Of a DNA stretch of 64,000 nucleotides, positions 23,131 through 35,519 are shown in pieces. The translations under genes and the position numbers were made by a program. Below the pieces are notes generated by a model, which saw nothing but the letters and a program-made list of their open reading frames with translations, searched no databases and was not told the DNA's origin. The stretch lies in NCBI GenBank assembly GCA_914767715.1, contig OU612072.1, positions 21,328,001 through 21,392,000 on the forward strand. Direction: 5' to 3'. The number at the start of each line of letters is the position of its first letter. Position 1 is the stretch's first letter. This stretch comes from Membranipora membranacea. Lineage: Eukaryota > Bryozoa > Gymnolaemata > Cheilostomatida > Membraniporidae.

Positions 23131-23941
23131 CTATTCATTACAGCATATCTTGCCTGGTCATCTAAATACAAACTCATTGAATACAATGTCAATCCAATTG
23201 TATGATATTGAGTAGAACTGTAAAGGCTTATATTATGACTATACAATAGCAATAATGAAAGTAATTTATTTAGCAGGCAGGGTTAATTACACAATAATGG
23301 TTGATGGTTGGGTAATGATATATAGGTCAGTTTCCGACAATTCTAGAATTGTACAGAATTGTCTGACAATTCTTGGGTATGAAACGCAGTGTAGCCTACG
23401 GAACTGTTGGGTTAGTCCAGAACATAAGACATGTCTATATACTTGGGTCGAAGTATGAAGAGAGAGTATCCAAGACTGCACAAATCCGCACAACACTTGT
23501 ACAGTTTCTTCTCACAACGGGGAGAATTCTCCCTGCTCCAAAGCTAAATAATGATACTTTCAAATTTCAAATTAAACTCATTATCATTTTAGTAGGAAAG
23601 AGGGTGGTGATTTTTCAGGTTGTTTATTTATTGCAAAATACCTGTTTAATGATAAATATATACATATGATGAAAAATTTTTTTTATTAAAGGGATAATAC
23701 ACTTCTGATCTCTGTTTGGCAGCCAATGGAGCACAGAAAAATGTATGTACATACAAAAACTCCTTATTTGTAATTCAAAACCCCTTGTTCTGCTCAAATG
23801 TGCATTCTAAATTGTAGTTGTGCATCTCCAACAAGAAATAAGACAACTAACAGAATTGCTTGTGATCTGAAAAAAGCTGATTTTGTGAGCAGTTGTGTGC
23901 TCCTACCTCTTGATTAGTGTTTCAATTGTCCAGATACTCAA

Positions 23942-24111
23942 AGTGCGCATGTGCAATAAGGATGACCTTTTGACTTTAGCTTGTTATTTTCTAACAGCCC
24001 AGCTTAACACTTTTATTACCATATCCGGTTATGGTAATAAAAGTGTTAAGCTGGGCTGTTAGAAAATAACAAGCTAAAGTCAAAAGGTCATCCTTATTGC
24101 ACATGCGCACT
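23942..24111. repeat. Perfect 82-bp-arm hairpin
   Basis: Arms 23942-24023 and 24030-24111 are exact reverse complements by base-by-base reading, with a 6-base loop (TCCGGT). Ends are AGTGCGCATGTG and its complement. No coding content and no obvious target duplication. A recent MITE-like foldback or an inverted duplication; transcription would give a long hairpin RNA. Confidence 0.9.
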
Positions 24112-24479
24112 AGTTCAATACTGCTCAAGTCTCAAGATCAACTGGATACTGTATCTTTACTTACATGTACCAGTCGGTGCTTCTTGAGTAGAACTTATTG
24201 GCTTTTTTTTCTTTTTTTGGGGTCAAAATGAGTCCTTCATCTAAAGGCAAAATAATTTTGTGTTATCAATTGGTGAAATGTCGGGTACTAATTCTGAAGT
24301 CGCATTTTCACTCTTTCTAAAATTAACAACACAAGTGGCAGCTTATAATGTAACTATGGGTTAACAATGGATAGGATCCATGATATTCATCTTGGGCAGG
24401 AACCATCTCAAAATTGAAACCTTGGTGGCCAATAACTGTCAACAGATGTTAGTTGATATTGCAGATACCTAAAAAAATA

Positions 24480-24740
24480 ACGTATAGCTGCTCATAGATG
24501 GTTGGAGTTGTCATCCCCTTTTCCGTGACATTGCAACTCCAAGACAATGTCAATAAAGTAGACCTGGCTGATAATGATGACTTCTTCCTGTGACGCCAGC
24601 TACCAAACTGGGCTACTTTATTATATTGTCAAAATCAGTGATGGCAAATCATTTTATCAGATGTTTTGGGAAGAGGCTGACTTGAATTTCAATATAATAT
24701 TATATCTATTCTGAGTCAGATTCATCTGGTGGGCCCGCTA
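24480..24740. repeat. Dispersed repeat, inverted copy of 3085-3340
   Basis: Blocks GGTTGGAGTTGTCA, CAACTCCAAGACAATGTCAA and CCAC/GGTGGGC-CATCTGG match the reverse complement of 3085-3340 in order, with substitutions and small indels throughout. Confidence 0.6.
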
Positions 24741-24816
24741 CTATGATTATTCTTTGATCGGTCTTTAGGTTGGTAATGTATTTTATTTCATGAATAAATC
24801 TTAAATTGTGACTCAC

Positions 24817-24924
24817 CAAAAGCAGTCTTTGGATCTAATGTTGGTAGTGATAAAGGTATACCATTGTCACCATGTCTACCATTGTTATCATTTGTACCAT
24901 TGATCTCTTCTCCATCACCATCAT
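24817..24924 (-). CDS. Candidate internal exon, acidic/Gly-Asn-rich
   Basis: The minus strand has an acceptor TTTAAAG before 24924 and a donor TTTTG|GTGAGT at 24817. Between them one frame is open (phase 2 start, phase 1 end), encoding an Asp/Gly/Asn-rich stretch and then IPLSLPTLDPKTAF. I found no neighbour exon in phase. Its position downstream of the CDKL-like copy at 28 kb on the same strand makes a tail exon of that gene conceivable, but nothing else supports it. Confidence 0.35.
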
Positions 24925-25663
24925 CTTTAAAATATTACAATTGAATTATCTTTTCAGTCCAAGGATTTCACTGGGCACAAAATTGTTATTTTGAGGACCC
25001 TAACAAACCGCTGGTCATTTTTACTGTATTGCCAATTGTATTGACAAGGGGTTTGAGTGCAACAAATCTATGATAGTGTTCATTTTAGGATACATTTTAA
25101 TATATATAATATTACAGTATAAAGCGGAAAATAGGGTGAATCAAGGTGTGAAGTAACTGTTTTTTTTACCAATTGCTGCGTCTATTCCCGCCAGCCGGAT
25201 AATATTGGCAATTCATTATTAGGGCCCTGTTTTAATTAAAGTTGACAAAAGCCTGGTCTTCAGTCAGGGGTTCAAGACCGTTTCAATAAAAATAATTAAA
25301 TCTTATTTGTCAAATCCAATACTCTCTGGGGACAGAGGACAAATTGTATCCGAACTGGGCTGGCCTCTACAATGACAATACTTTGACCAGATTGTTTACC
25401 AAACTTTCAACTACTAAGAGTAAAGGCTTAGAAACATGGGGGTCAGCAAATACAGACTTTCTATACACGCTTCCGAGCCACCGATCGTTAATAGCTCATC
25501 AAAAATGTAATTGGATGACGCTGCGTCATTTTAAGGGAAAAATGAGGCCGTAAAGGCTGTTTTTAGCAGCGGATGGCTGAGCTATTTTGATTGCTAGAGA
25601 CTTCAAAACAGGCTTGTATTATTCTTATAGATATATTCCATCTTAATTTTTGTTAGAAATAAT
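24925..25663. other. Non-coding stretch
   Basis: No gene or repeat that I can support. The frame 25344-25553 lacks recognisable content. Confidence 0.3.
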
Positions 25664-26487
25664 AAAGTGGCTTTTTACGTCACGTCGTAATGTGTGTGGT
25701 TTTTAAAATTTGATGATACAATGTGAAATTTTAAGCAGCAATTTGAGACAGATCGAGCAAGTAGGAGCCAATTTTTTTGCTTTTTTCCACTGGACTGCTG
25801 TTTGAATGACATACACATCAATTTTCAGCAGTATAACGAATGTATCAAGATCAGCATAGTCCATCAAAGATAAATACGTATGGTGTCATTTTTCCATTAT
25901 GCCAAACATGTTGTCAAAAGTACCGGCATTGAGGCCCGACAAACTTTTTTTTTTCTAAATTCTCACATACGAAGCGCCTTTGATTAAGCATAATACAAAC
26001 AGGAAATACCAACAGCATATGGCACCACGTATTAGTTTTCCCCGGACTGCGCACCGCAGAATGCCAAAAACAGCCAATTTAAGGGGCTTTTTAAGGTGTT
26101 GTTGGGCGTTCTGTGGTGTGCGATTCGGGAAAACTGATAAGTTATGCCATACTCTGTTGCCATTTCCTGTTCGTACAATGCTAGATTAAAGCGGCTTTGC
26201 ATATGAGAATATTAAAAAAAATGTGTCATACTTTAATTATGGTCCTTTTGACAACATGTTTGACGTTATGGAAAAATGACTCCAAATGTATCTACAATTG
26301 ATGGTCTGTGCTGATCTTGATAAATTTGTTATACTGCTGAAAATTTGGGTATGTGTCATTTAAACTGCACTTCAGTGGAAAATAGCAGAAAAATTGGCTC
26401 TTACTTATTCTATCTGTCTCAATCTTTGCTTAAAATTTCAAATAATAAGAACCACATGCATTATGACGTGACGTAAAAAGCCACTTT
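25664..26487. mobile_element. 824-bp foldback MITE-like element
   Basis: The ends are AAAGTGGCTTTTTACGTCA at 25664 and its reverse complement ending at 26487. Matching continues inward on both sides (TATACTGCTGAAAAT, GATCAGCAYAG and AACATGTTGTCAAAAG blocks) to a palindromic centre near 26075, so the whole element is an imperfect inverted repeat. The two halves differ by many substitutions. No transposase frame. A flanking duplication is not clear. Confidence 0.7.
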
Positions 26488-27350
26488 GTGCTCATCTATG
26501 GAAATCAGGAGCGACATGCTAAATGCCAAATGCTAAATTTGCATAAATGCGAAATGCAAATTACTAAATTGATCAGAGGGGACACAACTCCCTTGATTCA
26601 GGTTGTAAATATGGTTATCTATCCTATAAAAATACAAGCACTTTTTGTCATTCATCTATTCACAAGCAGGCAACTATCATGGGTCAATGAAAAAGATTTT
26701 CCCCTCATCGTTTTATACACCTACCATAGTTGAAGCCCAGATCAATTAGAAGCACCACATTGATCATCCATTCCATCTTTTTAACGGAAGTTGTTTAAAT
26801 AGATATGGCCTTGACTTATCAATCAAAACAGACAGCCACTCATTCAAATCTGACAGCCAATCAGACAACATTTCGTGAAAATTTATATGATTCGGATTCG
26901 TGCATATTGAACATACAATGTTTCACAAAATAGTGAGAATCCCTTTTCGTACGAAATTATTCGTGAATAATTTATACGAATCGTGAGAAAACAGCCTCGT
27001 GTGGCCTCGTGGCGTCCGACTAAACCTGTATGAATAAATAGCCTTGGGTCCTCAGGGAAAAAGGTTTGTGCGTAATATATAAAGTAAATATCAAGTTTTT
27101 TGGCATCAAATTAACAGAAGAATGTTGTTGTGACAGATTTTAACCTGAATCATTTTTTTAGACTGGCAAGCGGCCAGATAAAAGGGTTTTGCAACAAAAG
27201 TGTGCAGCCAAGCGGTTGATATCTGCTTACGTCCAACGATATCAGATAAATATTGAGTCATTATATTCATTGCATAGCAGGGAGGTTAGAGGAAGTTCAG
27301 TTAGATACTTACTTACAGACAGATATTAATTCATTGGTAGAGAAATCACA
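26488..27350. other. Non-coding DNA
   Basis: Short local repeats (AAATGCNAAATGC near 26515-26565; TACGAA/TTCGTA inverted pairs near 26935-26990) but no gene or identifiable element. Confidence 0.3.
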
Positions 27351-27351
27351 C

Positions 27352-30175
27352 TACATGTAAATAATAACAAACAACAAACAACAAAACAACCCTGTAAAAA
27401 GTAACAAAACAGCCCTGTTAATGGTGACAAAGCAACCCCTTGAATAGAAACAACCATGGTGTTATATTCGCGATTTTATAATCCCTACCAAAACAAGCCT
27501 GCAAATAATAACAATCGTGGGCTGATAGATTGCAAAAAGTCCCTGTTAAAATACAGAATATACCTGTTTGAACATGAAAATCCCTGCAAAAAAGTATATT
27601 GCTTTGTGAGATTTTACAGTGTAAAGCCACCATATGGAAGAAGTGGAAATATCTTGTGTGACATTTCACTGAAAACATTGAGCAACTGTAACCGATTCTG
27701 TAGGCCTAACATATGTCTATCATCACTACTGAATAATGGCTTTATCAAAATACGCCCTGTGTTATGTCAGTTTATACAAAGAAAGCTCTCATAACGCCTT
27801 CTATCTGCAAATTCTCCATAAGATCCCTAATCTTCACAATGATTAGGACTATGGGCTAGATTTCAAAATTAAATTCCCATGCCATGCAAACATCATGTAC
27901 CACACAATATTGACATGTCACAATTGAGGGCTCTCTCAACTCAGAGATAAGTCAGTGAGAATCCAATAAAAACTTTTGGTGAACGTCGGGGAACGTCAGT
28001 GAACATCAGAGAATGTAGGGGGATCTTGGTGAATGTCAGTGAATTCTAAAACCCCAACTAAACGTACCTCTAGGAAATCCATAGCCTAGGAGCTGATATT
28101 TTGTAATTTAGCCCTCAGAGGCTCCGTTCTCGCTGGTATCGGTATTGTCCTCCCTTTGAAGAATAAGTTATTACTGAACGCCTCCATGTGCCGCTGTAAC
28201 AGCTCACCTATTAGAGAAAATTCAATAAAATTAAATAAAAGTTGAGACAAAAATTTTGGGAAACTTACTATAAGTCTTATTGATAGTTTGAGATTCAGTT
28301 TTTTCCATTCAATTGTCAAACATCAAAATTAGGAAGGGAGCAAAACCTCCATCATGATTGTCCTGTAAGTCGCAAGAAACATGAACTAGAGGAGAGTAAC
28401 CAATATGTTGTGTCAGCAAACTAACATACTATCAGACTTTTCCTCTTTGCCATATATATGTTCAAGGGAGTTAGTTCCAATTTTTTTGGCCCAAGAACAC
28501 AAATGAACTGTTTCGGGAACCACTAAAAGTTCACTAATTTTATGACTTACCGTCTCAATGACTTATCTAGTTACTTACTTACTCAATGACTTACAGTACT
28601 CAACTCATAGAATACGCAGCCCGTACTGTGTATCCCCTACTACCAGCACAGGGCTTCTGTACCATCGAGTAGCCACATAGTCTGTGTAATCGCCATCAAG
28701 TTCAGCTAAAAATATATATACATAAGATATACATATACATATATATGCATTAGATACCAGCTCAACTGACTCTTCATGGCGATCATCAATTCTCCAAGCT
28801 GAAAATAACTGTGACTTTCTCCACAGGTTTTACCTGAGTCAGTAGCCTAAGCTCACAGGCAAATCATCTTTTTAACTATCAAAGTATCAAGTAATTGGCA
28901 ATCCCCGCCAAAAGTTCGGTCGATGAATTTAACAGACTTTTTTTACTATGAGGCTCAATATAACTACGCCATCAAAACCTGTTTCTCTACAGGATATTGC
29001 CTGCTTTCCCAGAGCAAGTGCAGTCGATGAAAAACATAATTTCACACTGACAAAGAAAAAATTTGAACTTATTAATTGTGATTAAATGTAAAATAGTTGT
29101 GTACTATAAACTAACATGTTAAGTAAATAAATTGATTTTAATAATCAGCTCACAATGATTACTTCATTGTTTGGATCAGTGTTTTGACTACACAGATATG
29201 ATAGGGTTAAAATACTGGCCAACGACAACAACCAACAGTGTAATCTATCATCATGCCTTGAGCATGTACCTCAGCCCAGAGCACTCAAACGACTCCTTCC
29301 TCCCACATTGGTCCCGAGCAGTGCTTGATGGTTAATATGGGGTAAATTATCATAACTTTTACACATTGTTTTCTCAAAATACGAAAAACAATCCACTGAA
29401 TTTAAGACATTGTGGCCTAGGTAGGTTGATTAGTCCTTGAATCGTTGAAACGAAATTTCATATAACAACAAAATCATCATAATAATCAGTTTGGAAGTAA
29501 ACATCTGACATTGAGTGCTTTGCTGTCTTCCTGTTACATCTAGGCCTTTGGGGCACAGGTGGTACTTGGGGCCGGAAGTTTCAATTTTCATTTGTCAAGT
29601 AGCTTGCCTGAGTTTTCAAAAGTTAGTTACGAGGACATCAGTCAAAAGCGTCAAAGCTGGCAGAACTTTAGCTAAATCCAATAACCGACACAAAGTTATA
29701 ATATATACTAATGAAATTCTTGTGTGTATCAATTTTAGCTAATTTATTATTAGCTCTTCCTTATTTTGTTGCGTTGCAAGGACGTCATTACCCCAAATTA
29801 CTTCAACTTCTCATACTGGTGATATGAGTTTGGCAGTATCTAACTATAATCAGCACACTGCAGTAAATACGTAATGTCATGAACCTTTAGAAACCAGTAA
29901 CGATGAAGTCATATACCGAATCACAGCGACACAATTAAATCATGTACAAGCCTGGAATATTGATTTAGTTGGTACAAGCTTACAAAAATTGCTGACCTTT
30001 CACTAATTATCGGGATGGCCTCATCAGCATTGTCACACAGCTACCTAATAAGTAGCCATGTGACGAAGCTATGGAGTCAGAGCTATGCCCCTTCCCCTCT
30101 ATCAATAACTACACCTCAACCCTGAGATAATATTATGAAGTTTTGTCTCAATGAAAATCGAACACCAAGATATAC
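27352..30175. repeat. Segmental duplication copy A (direct copy at 59092-61535)
   Basis: From the GTGTTATGTCAGTTTAT block (27759) to TATACGGTCTT (about 30175) the sequence matches 59147-61535 in the same orientation, with few substitutions and several indels. Copy A has an extra ~310 bp with degenerate AACAACCCTGT units (27375-27735) and an insert near 28460-28550. It lacks a 60-bp piece of kinase exon that copy B retains. A third, much older relative of the distal part lies at 45330-46560. Confidence 0.85.
28068..28705 (-). pseudogene. CDKL-like kinase fragment, copy A, disrupted
   Basis: Two exons of a cyclin-dependent-kinase-like (CDKL) catalytic domain are visible on the minus strand. 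Exon remnant 28705 to about 28594 encodes the activation segment with [11 protein letters not shown] and VVGDTQYG, and then loses about 26 nt (the PPVDVWAIG region of CDKL kinases), which shifts the frame. Its 3' 60 bp and donor are deleted. Exon 28207-28068 encodes GELLQRHMEAFSNN... up to QNISS, then TAG within the segment before AMDFLE. No N-lobe exons were found. The protein cannot be an active kinase as it stands. Confidence 0.7.
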
Positions 30176-31429
30176 GGTCTTCTTTCGGCTTGTTGTTCAG
30201 AAATCCAATCTTGTCATCAAAACATATATCCATAGCATGCATCTATGGGAATGGCAGGATTGGGGTAATCAACTGACGTGCTGCACCCATTGGACATAAA
30301 TCATTTCAACTTTTATACAAATAGTGAAAGTGCACGACTCTAACGGTATAGTTCCGACTGCAGAGTTATGTGGCTAGTACCAACTTTATATAACCTGGTA
30401 TTTTTATGCGCCATACGATTGCATGAGAGATGTTATACAGAGAGCATGCCTGCCATGTGAAACGATGCTAACACATTGATACATAGTTGTTCAGTAGATC
30501 AGTTTCACTTTACCTTAATTTTTTATGGCAAGTCTGTGATCTCCAAACATTTAACCAAGGTCAGCTTGTCTCAGCTATCAATATGCTATGCGTGCATATT
30601 TAACAAGTGACATAATATTAGGAATAGCATCCAAGTTTTGTAGGACGGCTGGCTGCACCTTATTAGTGACCATGATGTTTGATTTTTTTAAAAAGTCAGT
30701 GGCACTTATGGGTTGCAATAAGACAAAATAGCTCAACGAGAAAAAAGAATTTTATGTTTCGTAAAAACGACGGTCATTTTAGCATCGCTTACAATCATAC
30801 GTGATTATTTAGTGCATGATGAATTGATAATTTTTGATTTTTGTAACAGGCTTCATTGTTTGTTTATAAGTCACCATTGGTTTTTACACAGCTGCTTGAT
30901 TGAAATTTGCCTAGCGGCTGCCTTCTGGCCTTCAAAAACAAGACATTGTCTTCGCCAATAATAGGTTTAATAGTTTGTAAGGTAACAAGTCACAGTTTGT
31001 ACAACTTATCCCTGACACATCTGCTGTAACTCTGAATCTCTAAATTTGTGATATTGATACATGCTTGATCAACATGATGGCTAGTGTCATTTTGAAATTT
31101 ATGACAGCATATGTTAACCACAACACCAGTCACGTACAAGTTTGATTTGATTTGTCTAAAAAAACGGCATTGGAATGCAGATTGTTCTGAGGTCATGATA
31201 GCTTTGTATTCACGTTATTCCATCCCATCTCCAATCATAGCACCATGAAGAGTATAGGAAATAAAGAATGTGTACATTGCATTGTGGGATACATAGCAAC
31301 TTAGTTGTCACAATTTAGTTATCACAGTTCTGACAGCCCAAAATCTACAGGATCAGAAGAAAGGATGGCCAAATATGTATATTCTCCCACAAGCACTGAT
31401 AAGCCTCATATCATACCTTACTCAAGGGC
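30176..31429. other. Non-coding DNA related to 45.7-46.6 kb
   Basis: No gene supported. Much of 30330-30960 has a diverged direct counterpart at about 46010-46560 (blocks TATACAGAGAGCAT.CCTGCC, GCAGCTTGTCTCAGCTATCAAT, TTTTGTAGGACRGCTGGCTGCAC). Confidence 0.5.
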
Positions 31430-33880
31430 AGTGATTATTTGGAGGACTTGAATGAACACAGACGCTGCTGGGAACTCAACAACTAATACAGAAATGCTCC
31501 CCAATATTACTCATACTATTCCAAAGCAGATCGCATGTATCTGAAGCAGGAAACCCAACGATACATTGCATAAAACAAAGGGTGGGTTTATAAAGCTAAA
31601 TAGGCGGCCTAACATATGTTGATCTGTGCCTACCATAACCTGTTTATGACAAACGGAGGATGGGGTGCCCCTAAAGACGGACGCAAGTCGGTCTAAGTCC
31701 TCGTACTGAGAGTGTGATACATCCTAGAAAACTAGAATGCATCCTGAAGTTGACGCCATGGTGGACCTCCTAATCGTGAGTGTGCAGCAAGCTGCCAGCA
31801 ACTGAAGCAGGCACAAATCACCCATTGGCCATGACACCTTGATATTAGCCAATAGGTCGAGAAGCGATCTGTGCCTACCATACACCGCGAGTTGTTTGAT
31901 ACAATGCTTAGTGATTGCTCACTGTTACAGAGCAGCTAAATCTAGCAGTGCTATAAAACTAAAGTCAGGCCTGTCAAAGTTAGTACTTGGAACAAAAAAT
32001 TATACAGAGTCATGTTCCTTGCTGCTAACTATATACTATATATATCCTGAGAGCTGCATGGTGTGTATATCATGTGATAATGCTAATGCGGGCGTAGGGA
32101 TGACAACTCCAATTCTTGCAATTTTTCATGAAATCATAATTAACTGTTCCTAATGTGCACAATAATTATCTTAAGGTCTGAAAAATCTAAAATTTCTTCC
32201 GTTCTAACTAGGGTAATCACTGTTTGGATGTATGAAAATAGTAGAGCTGGCAGTGTAGTTTCTGCTATGTACTAGCATCGACTTTGGCAAATTAAAAGGG
32301 TCCTAACATGGAAGACATGCAAAAAGCAGCATATTGCAACTTATTTTGCAAGTAATTTAGACATTACATGTTTCTAAATAGGGATTCTTTGTCAATAGAC
32401 TGAGGGAAAGGAAGGCCAGCAAACTAGAAAAGGGATGATTGATAGCGTCATTCAATCATCTGTCACAGCCAATGACTGTCTTATGAAATCAAACAAAACT
32501 TGTAACTTTAAAAATATTAGCAGGGCTTACCAATCTAAAGATGTTGTAAGCAGTGTCTTTGTATTAGGAGCGATACAAGACTGAGTAATTTGGTGAGAGC
32601 CGTGTTGGGAAATATAGGAATATGATCCCAAAAAAAATGTCGCAACTTTGTATGGTTGGATCACATACTATTGGATAGGCTATTGAGCATGCCTGAATCT
32701 TGAAGTGTGCCATGATTAATTATATCCTGCGTTTAGCTTAAATCCATGCTTTGTTTATATAAAGGTCGTGGAATACCCGAGTACAGGTAGTACGTCAGGG
32801 TTGAGGTGGACTGGAAAGTAAAGTATAAACATTGCATTGTGGGATACCATATTACTGTAGTACTATGGGGTCTGTGAGGCCAGCACTGAGAGCACAGCAC
32901 ACACCCCATCCTCCCCCTTCATTGAAGTTGTTATTATTATTCTCAGGGGTGTAAACACAAAGCTCACTCAAACTCCAGCATATTGTGTGATCCGACCTCT
33001 CTTTCTCAATTAACCCATATTTGGATTTCAATATAATAATAATAATATGCATCCTGGCGATGATTATTCCCATCATAATTATGATAAGAGCATCAACTTC
33101 ACGTGTCACTGCGGGAGTATTATAGCATTGTTGATGTAAGGACGTCTTATCAATGCAAAGTCCGTAGCCAGCGAAGTAGGAAAAGTCACACATTTCGCTC
33201 TACATGAATTCTTATTATTTCACCACTTAGCGCTAAGTTCACTAATCACCTGATAAGAGTACCAGGTGAAACTTTCACTTTGTGTAGTTGAATACTGATG
33301 ACTCAAGTATCTATTATAAATGTAAATATTGCAAGGTCATTAATACAGACAATATGCAGTCTCATGGTTGAAAATTCACAATATATAACCAGACCCGGAT
33401 ATTTGTGTCTCAAATCTGATAATAGCATAAATTAACCACTCACAAAATAGCTGATGAGTGTGTCTTATTGGTCGAAGTGATGCATACATGGCAACACACA
33501 CCTGTTCTGATTTTTTGGCTTTATCAATATATCTAACTCCAATATAATGCTTCATCCTCTACTGTCTTATGAACTGTGTCACATTATAAAATGCACTCTT
33601 CGAATAATTGAATAGCAGTGAATGAACCCTTGTCAAGCGGCTACATGAGGGCCACAGCTACTTTTTTTGGCTGCGCAACAAGCCTACAGATGCGAATAAG
33701 ACCATTAATCGATGCCTGATAAGGGTAAATCAGTAATATGATTCAGGATTAATTTGGCAAATAATTTGATGGGTTGTATGTCTTGCATATGAGAGAAAGC
33801 ATGAAGGTCGACGGTCTAAAATTCACAACATATGAACTAATTGTACCCTGGAAGGGCACAACTCTTACGTTAATCTGTTT
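31430..33880. repeat. Segmental duplication block B (inverted copy at 61540-64000)
   Basis: The whole block reappears reverse-complemented in 61540-64000, from GACTTGAATGAACACAGACG at about 31450 to the AAAATGTACCCT end near 33900. It contains the U2-headed insertion, the ATTGCATTGTGGGATAC motif and two GATAAGAG modules. Part of it (33380-33880) is also repeated directly at 37830-38330. Confidence 0.85.
31638..31868 (-). mobile_element. U2-snRNA-headed SINE-like insertion, copy 1
   Basis: The minus strand from 31868 begins ATCGCTTCTCGACCTATTGG and continues as the 5' end of U2 snRNA for about 35 nt, then about 195 nt of unrelated sequence ending CATAAACAGG. The insert is flanked by 17-bp direct repeats GATCTGTGCCTACCATA (31621-31637 and 31866-31882), overlapping the insert start by three bases. 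A U2 5' head plus a long target duplication points to LINE-mediated retrotransposition. Confidence 0.65.
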
Positions 33881-34763
33881 TCTAGAATGCCTAGGGTACA
33901 TTTTAACATTTGTCTTTCTCGACTATACCATATTTGAATTTTAAACAATGTAACCTGGCAAAGCGTACTTGCAGGATATTTATGGTAAGAGTGTAAAATA
34001 CGCACTTTGTGGCGGGAGTATTTAATATTGGTGACGTGACAAGGTCTTATCAATGCCAAGTGCACGGGACTGCGCCCTATTAAAAGTAATGGGTGTTCTA
34101 CGTAAGTTCCAAATATTCACAGCTTATGACTAGATGCGTCAAACATTTGATAAGAGAACCTTTCACTGGATAATATTGCCAACTTTTGCACAAGTTTCTC
34201 TTACCTATGTAAATATTACAATGTCAGTAATACAGACAAAGTCACGTCTCATGGTCTCCCTTGATTAAACATTCATAACCAGATGGCGATGATTTCTGTC
34301 ACACAACTGATGAGAGCAAGCAATTCACCGTTCACTGCCTGTAGCGGATTATATAATTCCTGGGACTGGGTCTTTGCAGGGGAATTAATTTATACATGAC
34401 AACAGCATTGCGATGATTCATAGCCTACATGCGCCTATGACACAACACAAAAATCATAGCCACACACAAACCTTTCATCTGACGAGATGCCAAGCTTCTC
34501 GATCTATTGTATTATGATTTGAATTACATTATATTCATGCATTGTTTGTAATTGAAGGACAGGGGATGAAGCCGTGTCACGCGGCCCACACACAAAGTAA
34601 ACACGTGACAAGGCTGTACAGTCAATGCAGGTAGGAGAATGACATCATGACAGCTAAGGGTAAAATAAAAACAAAATCCAGGACAGTTTTGGTGAATACA
34701 TTGATGAGTTACATGTCTTGGATATGTTATATAGCAAGAGGGGCCAGGGTCTGGAATGTGCAA

Positions 34764-35122
34764 TGATTAGGGATAAATAATACCACATAGGGCACAGCAT
34801 TTATTTTCGGCATGAATCTGCCCTCAATTTGTAAGCAAAGGGGAGAATAACCGGAATCAAGCATTCAGGGCTTAGTGTTATCAATTGAGTTAATAATTAA
34901 AATGTTTAGCTTGAGGTAAATTTGAATCCATTATCATGCGGCACAGAGAGGAAGCAATGATATCTAAGAGGTCAGGAGCGAGATTGGGAACATCCTATAC
35001 CCGTCTGAAGTAATTCACCAATCTCAGGGGTGTTTACAACGAGCTCACAGGGACCTCAGCGGCAAATCTCATCTCACCCCTCTTTCTTGACTATACGTTA
35101 TTGGATGTTCAACTTAAGGTCT
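34764..35122. other. Spacer within the module array
   Basis: No complete module, gene or clear element is visible here. A block around 35030-35100 (GAGCTCAC...CTCTTT.TTGA.TATAC) repeats those at 32950 and 36150. Confidence 0.35.
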
Positions 35123-35365
35123 TATCAATGCTAAGCTGACAAAACAGCTCCCTAATGAAATTCACATTTTTTGTTCTACATCAGTTCTAAATAATACGTC
35201 ACCACTCATGGCTAGATGCATCATACATTTGATAAGAGTACAGAAAAAGTCACGGCTCATGGTCTCCCGTGAATAAACATATATATAATCTGAAGACGGC
35301 TGTTTGCCTCACACAACCGATAAGAGCACCCAATAAACTACTAACCTCGATTTTCCTGATTTTAG

Positions 35366-35519
35366 GGCTGCGCCAATACCAAAATCTTATCCAGCTCACA
35401 CTGTGCAAGTCAATACAAGTTCATTGAAAAATGCTTATAAACTACTGGACATAAACTCCAATATCCAAGAATTTAGGAATAAGTCTAAATCAATTTCTTA
35501 TGATAATGTAATGCAATAA
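35366..35519 (+). pseudogene. Decayed copy of the exon at 38816-38969
   Basis: Preceded by the same acceptor TTTTCCTGATTTTAG and homologous over its whole length to 38816-38969. The codon after VMQ has become TAA and the donor is changed to GGAAAA, so it could not be spliced as its sister. Missense changes are frequent. Confidence 0.55.

Larger units (their letters stand above)
18546..23391. mobile_element. 4.85-kb foldback element with CACTG termini
   Basis: Left arm 18546 to about 20594 and right arm about 20887 to 23391 are inverted copies of each other around a ~290-bp unique centre. The outermost bases are CACTGCGTTTCATACCC and its complement, flanked on both sides by TAG (18543-18545 and 23392-23394), a plausible 3-bp target duplication. 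Just inside the ends are alternating ACAATTC/GAATTGT repeats. CACTG-type ends, 3-bp duplications and subterminal repeats are features of CACTA/EnSpm transposons. No transposase is visible, so the element is non-autonomous or a derived palindrome. The arm frames (19343-19645 plus, 22212-22514 minus, and others) mirror each other and show no known protein. Confidence 0.6.

Noticed and set aside
31839-32153. 104-codon plus frame as a protein gene
   Set aside because: It overlaps the U2-headed insertion, and its copy at 63477-63710 is interrupted; no protein features.
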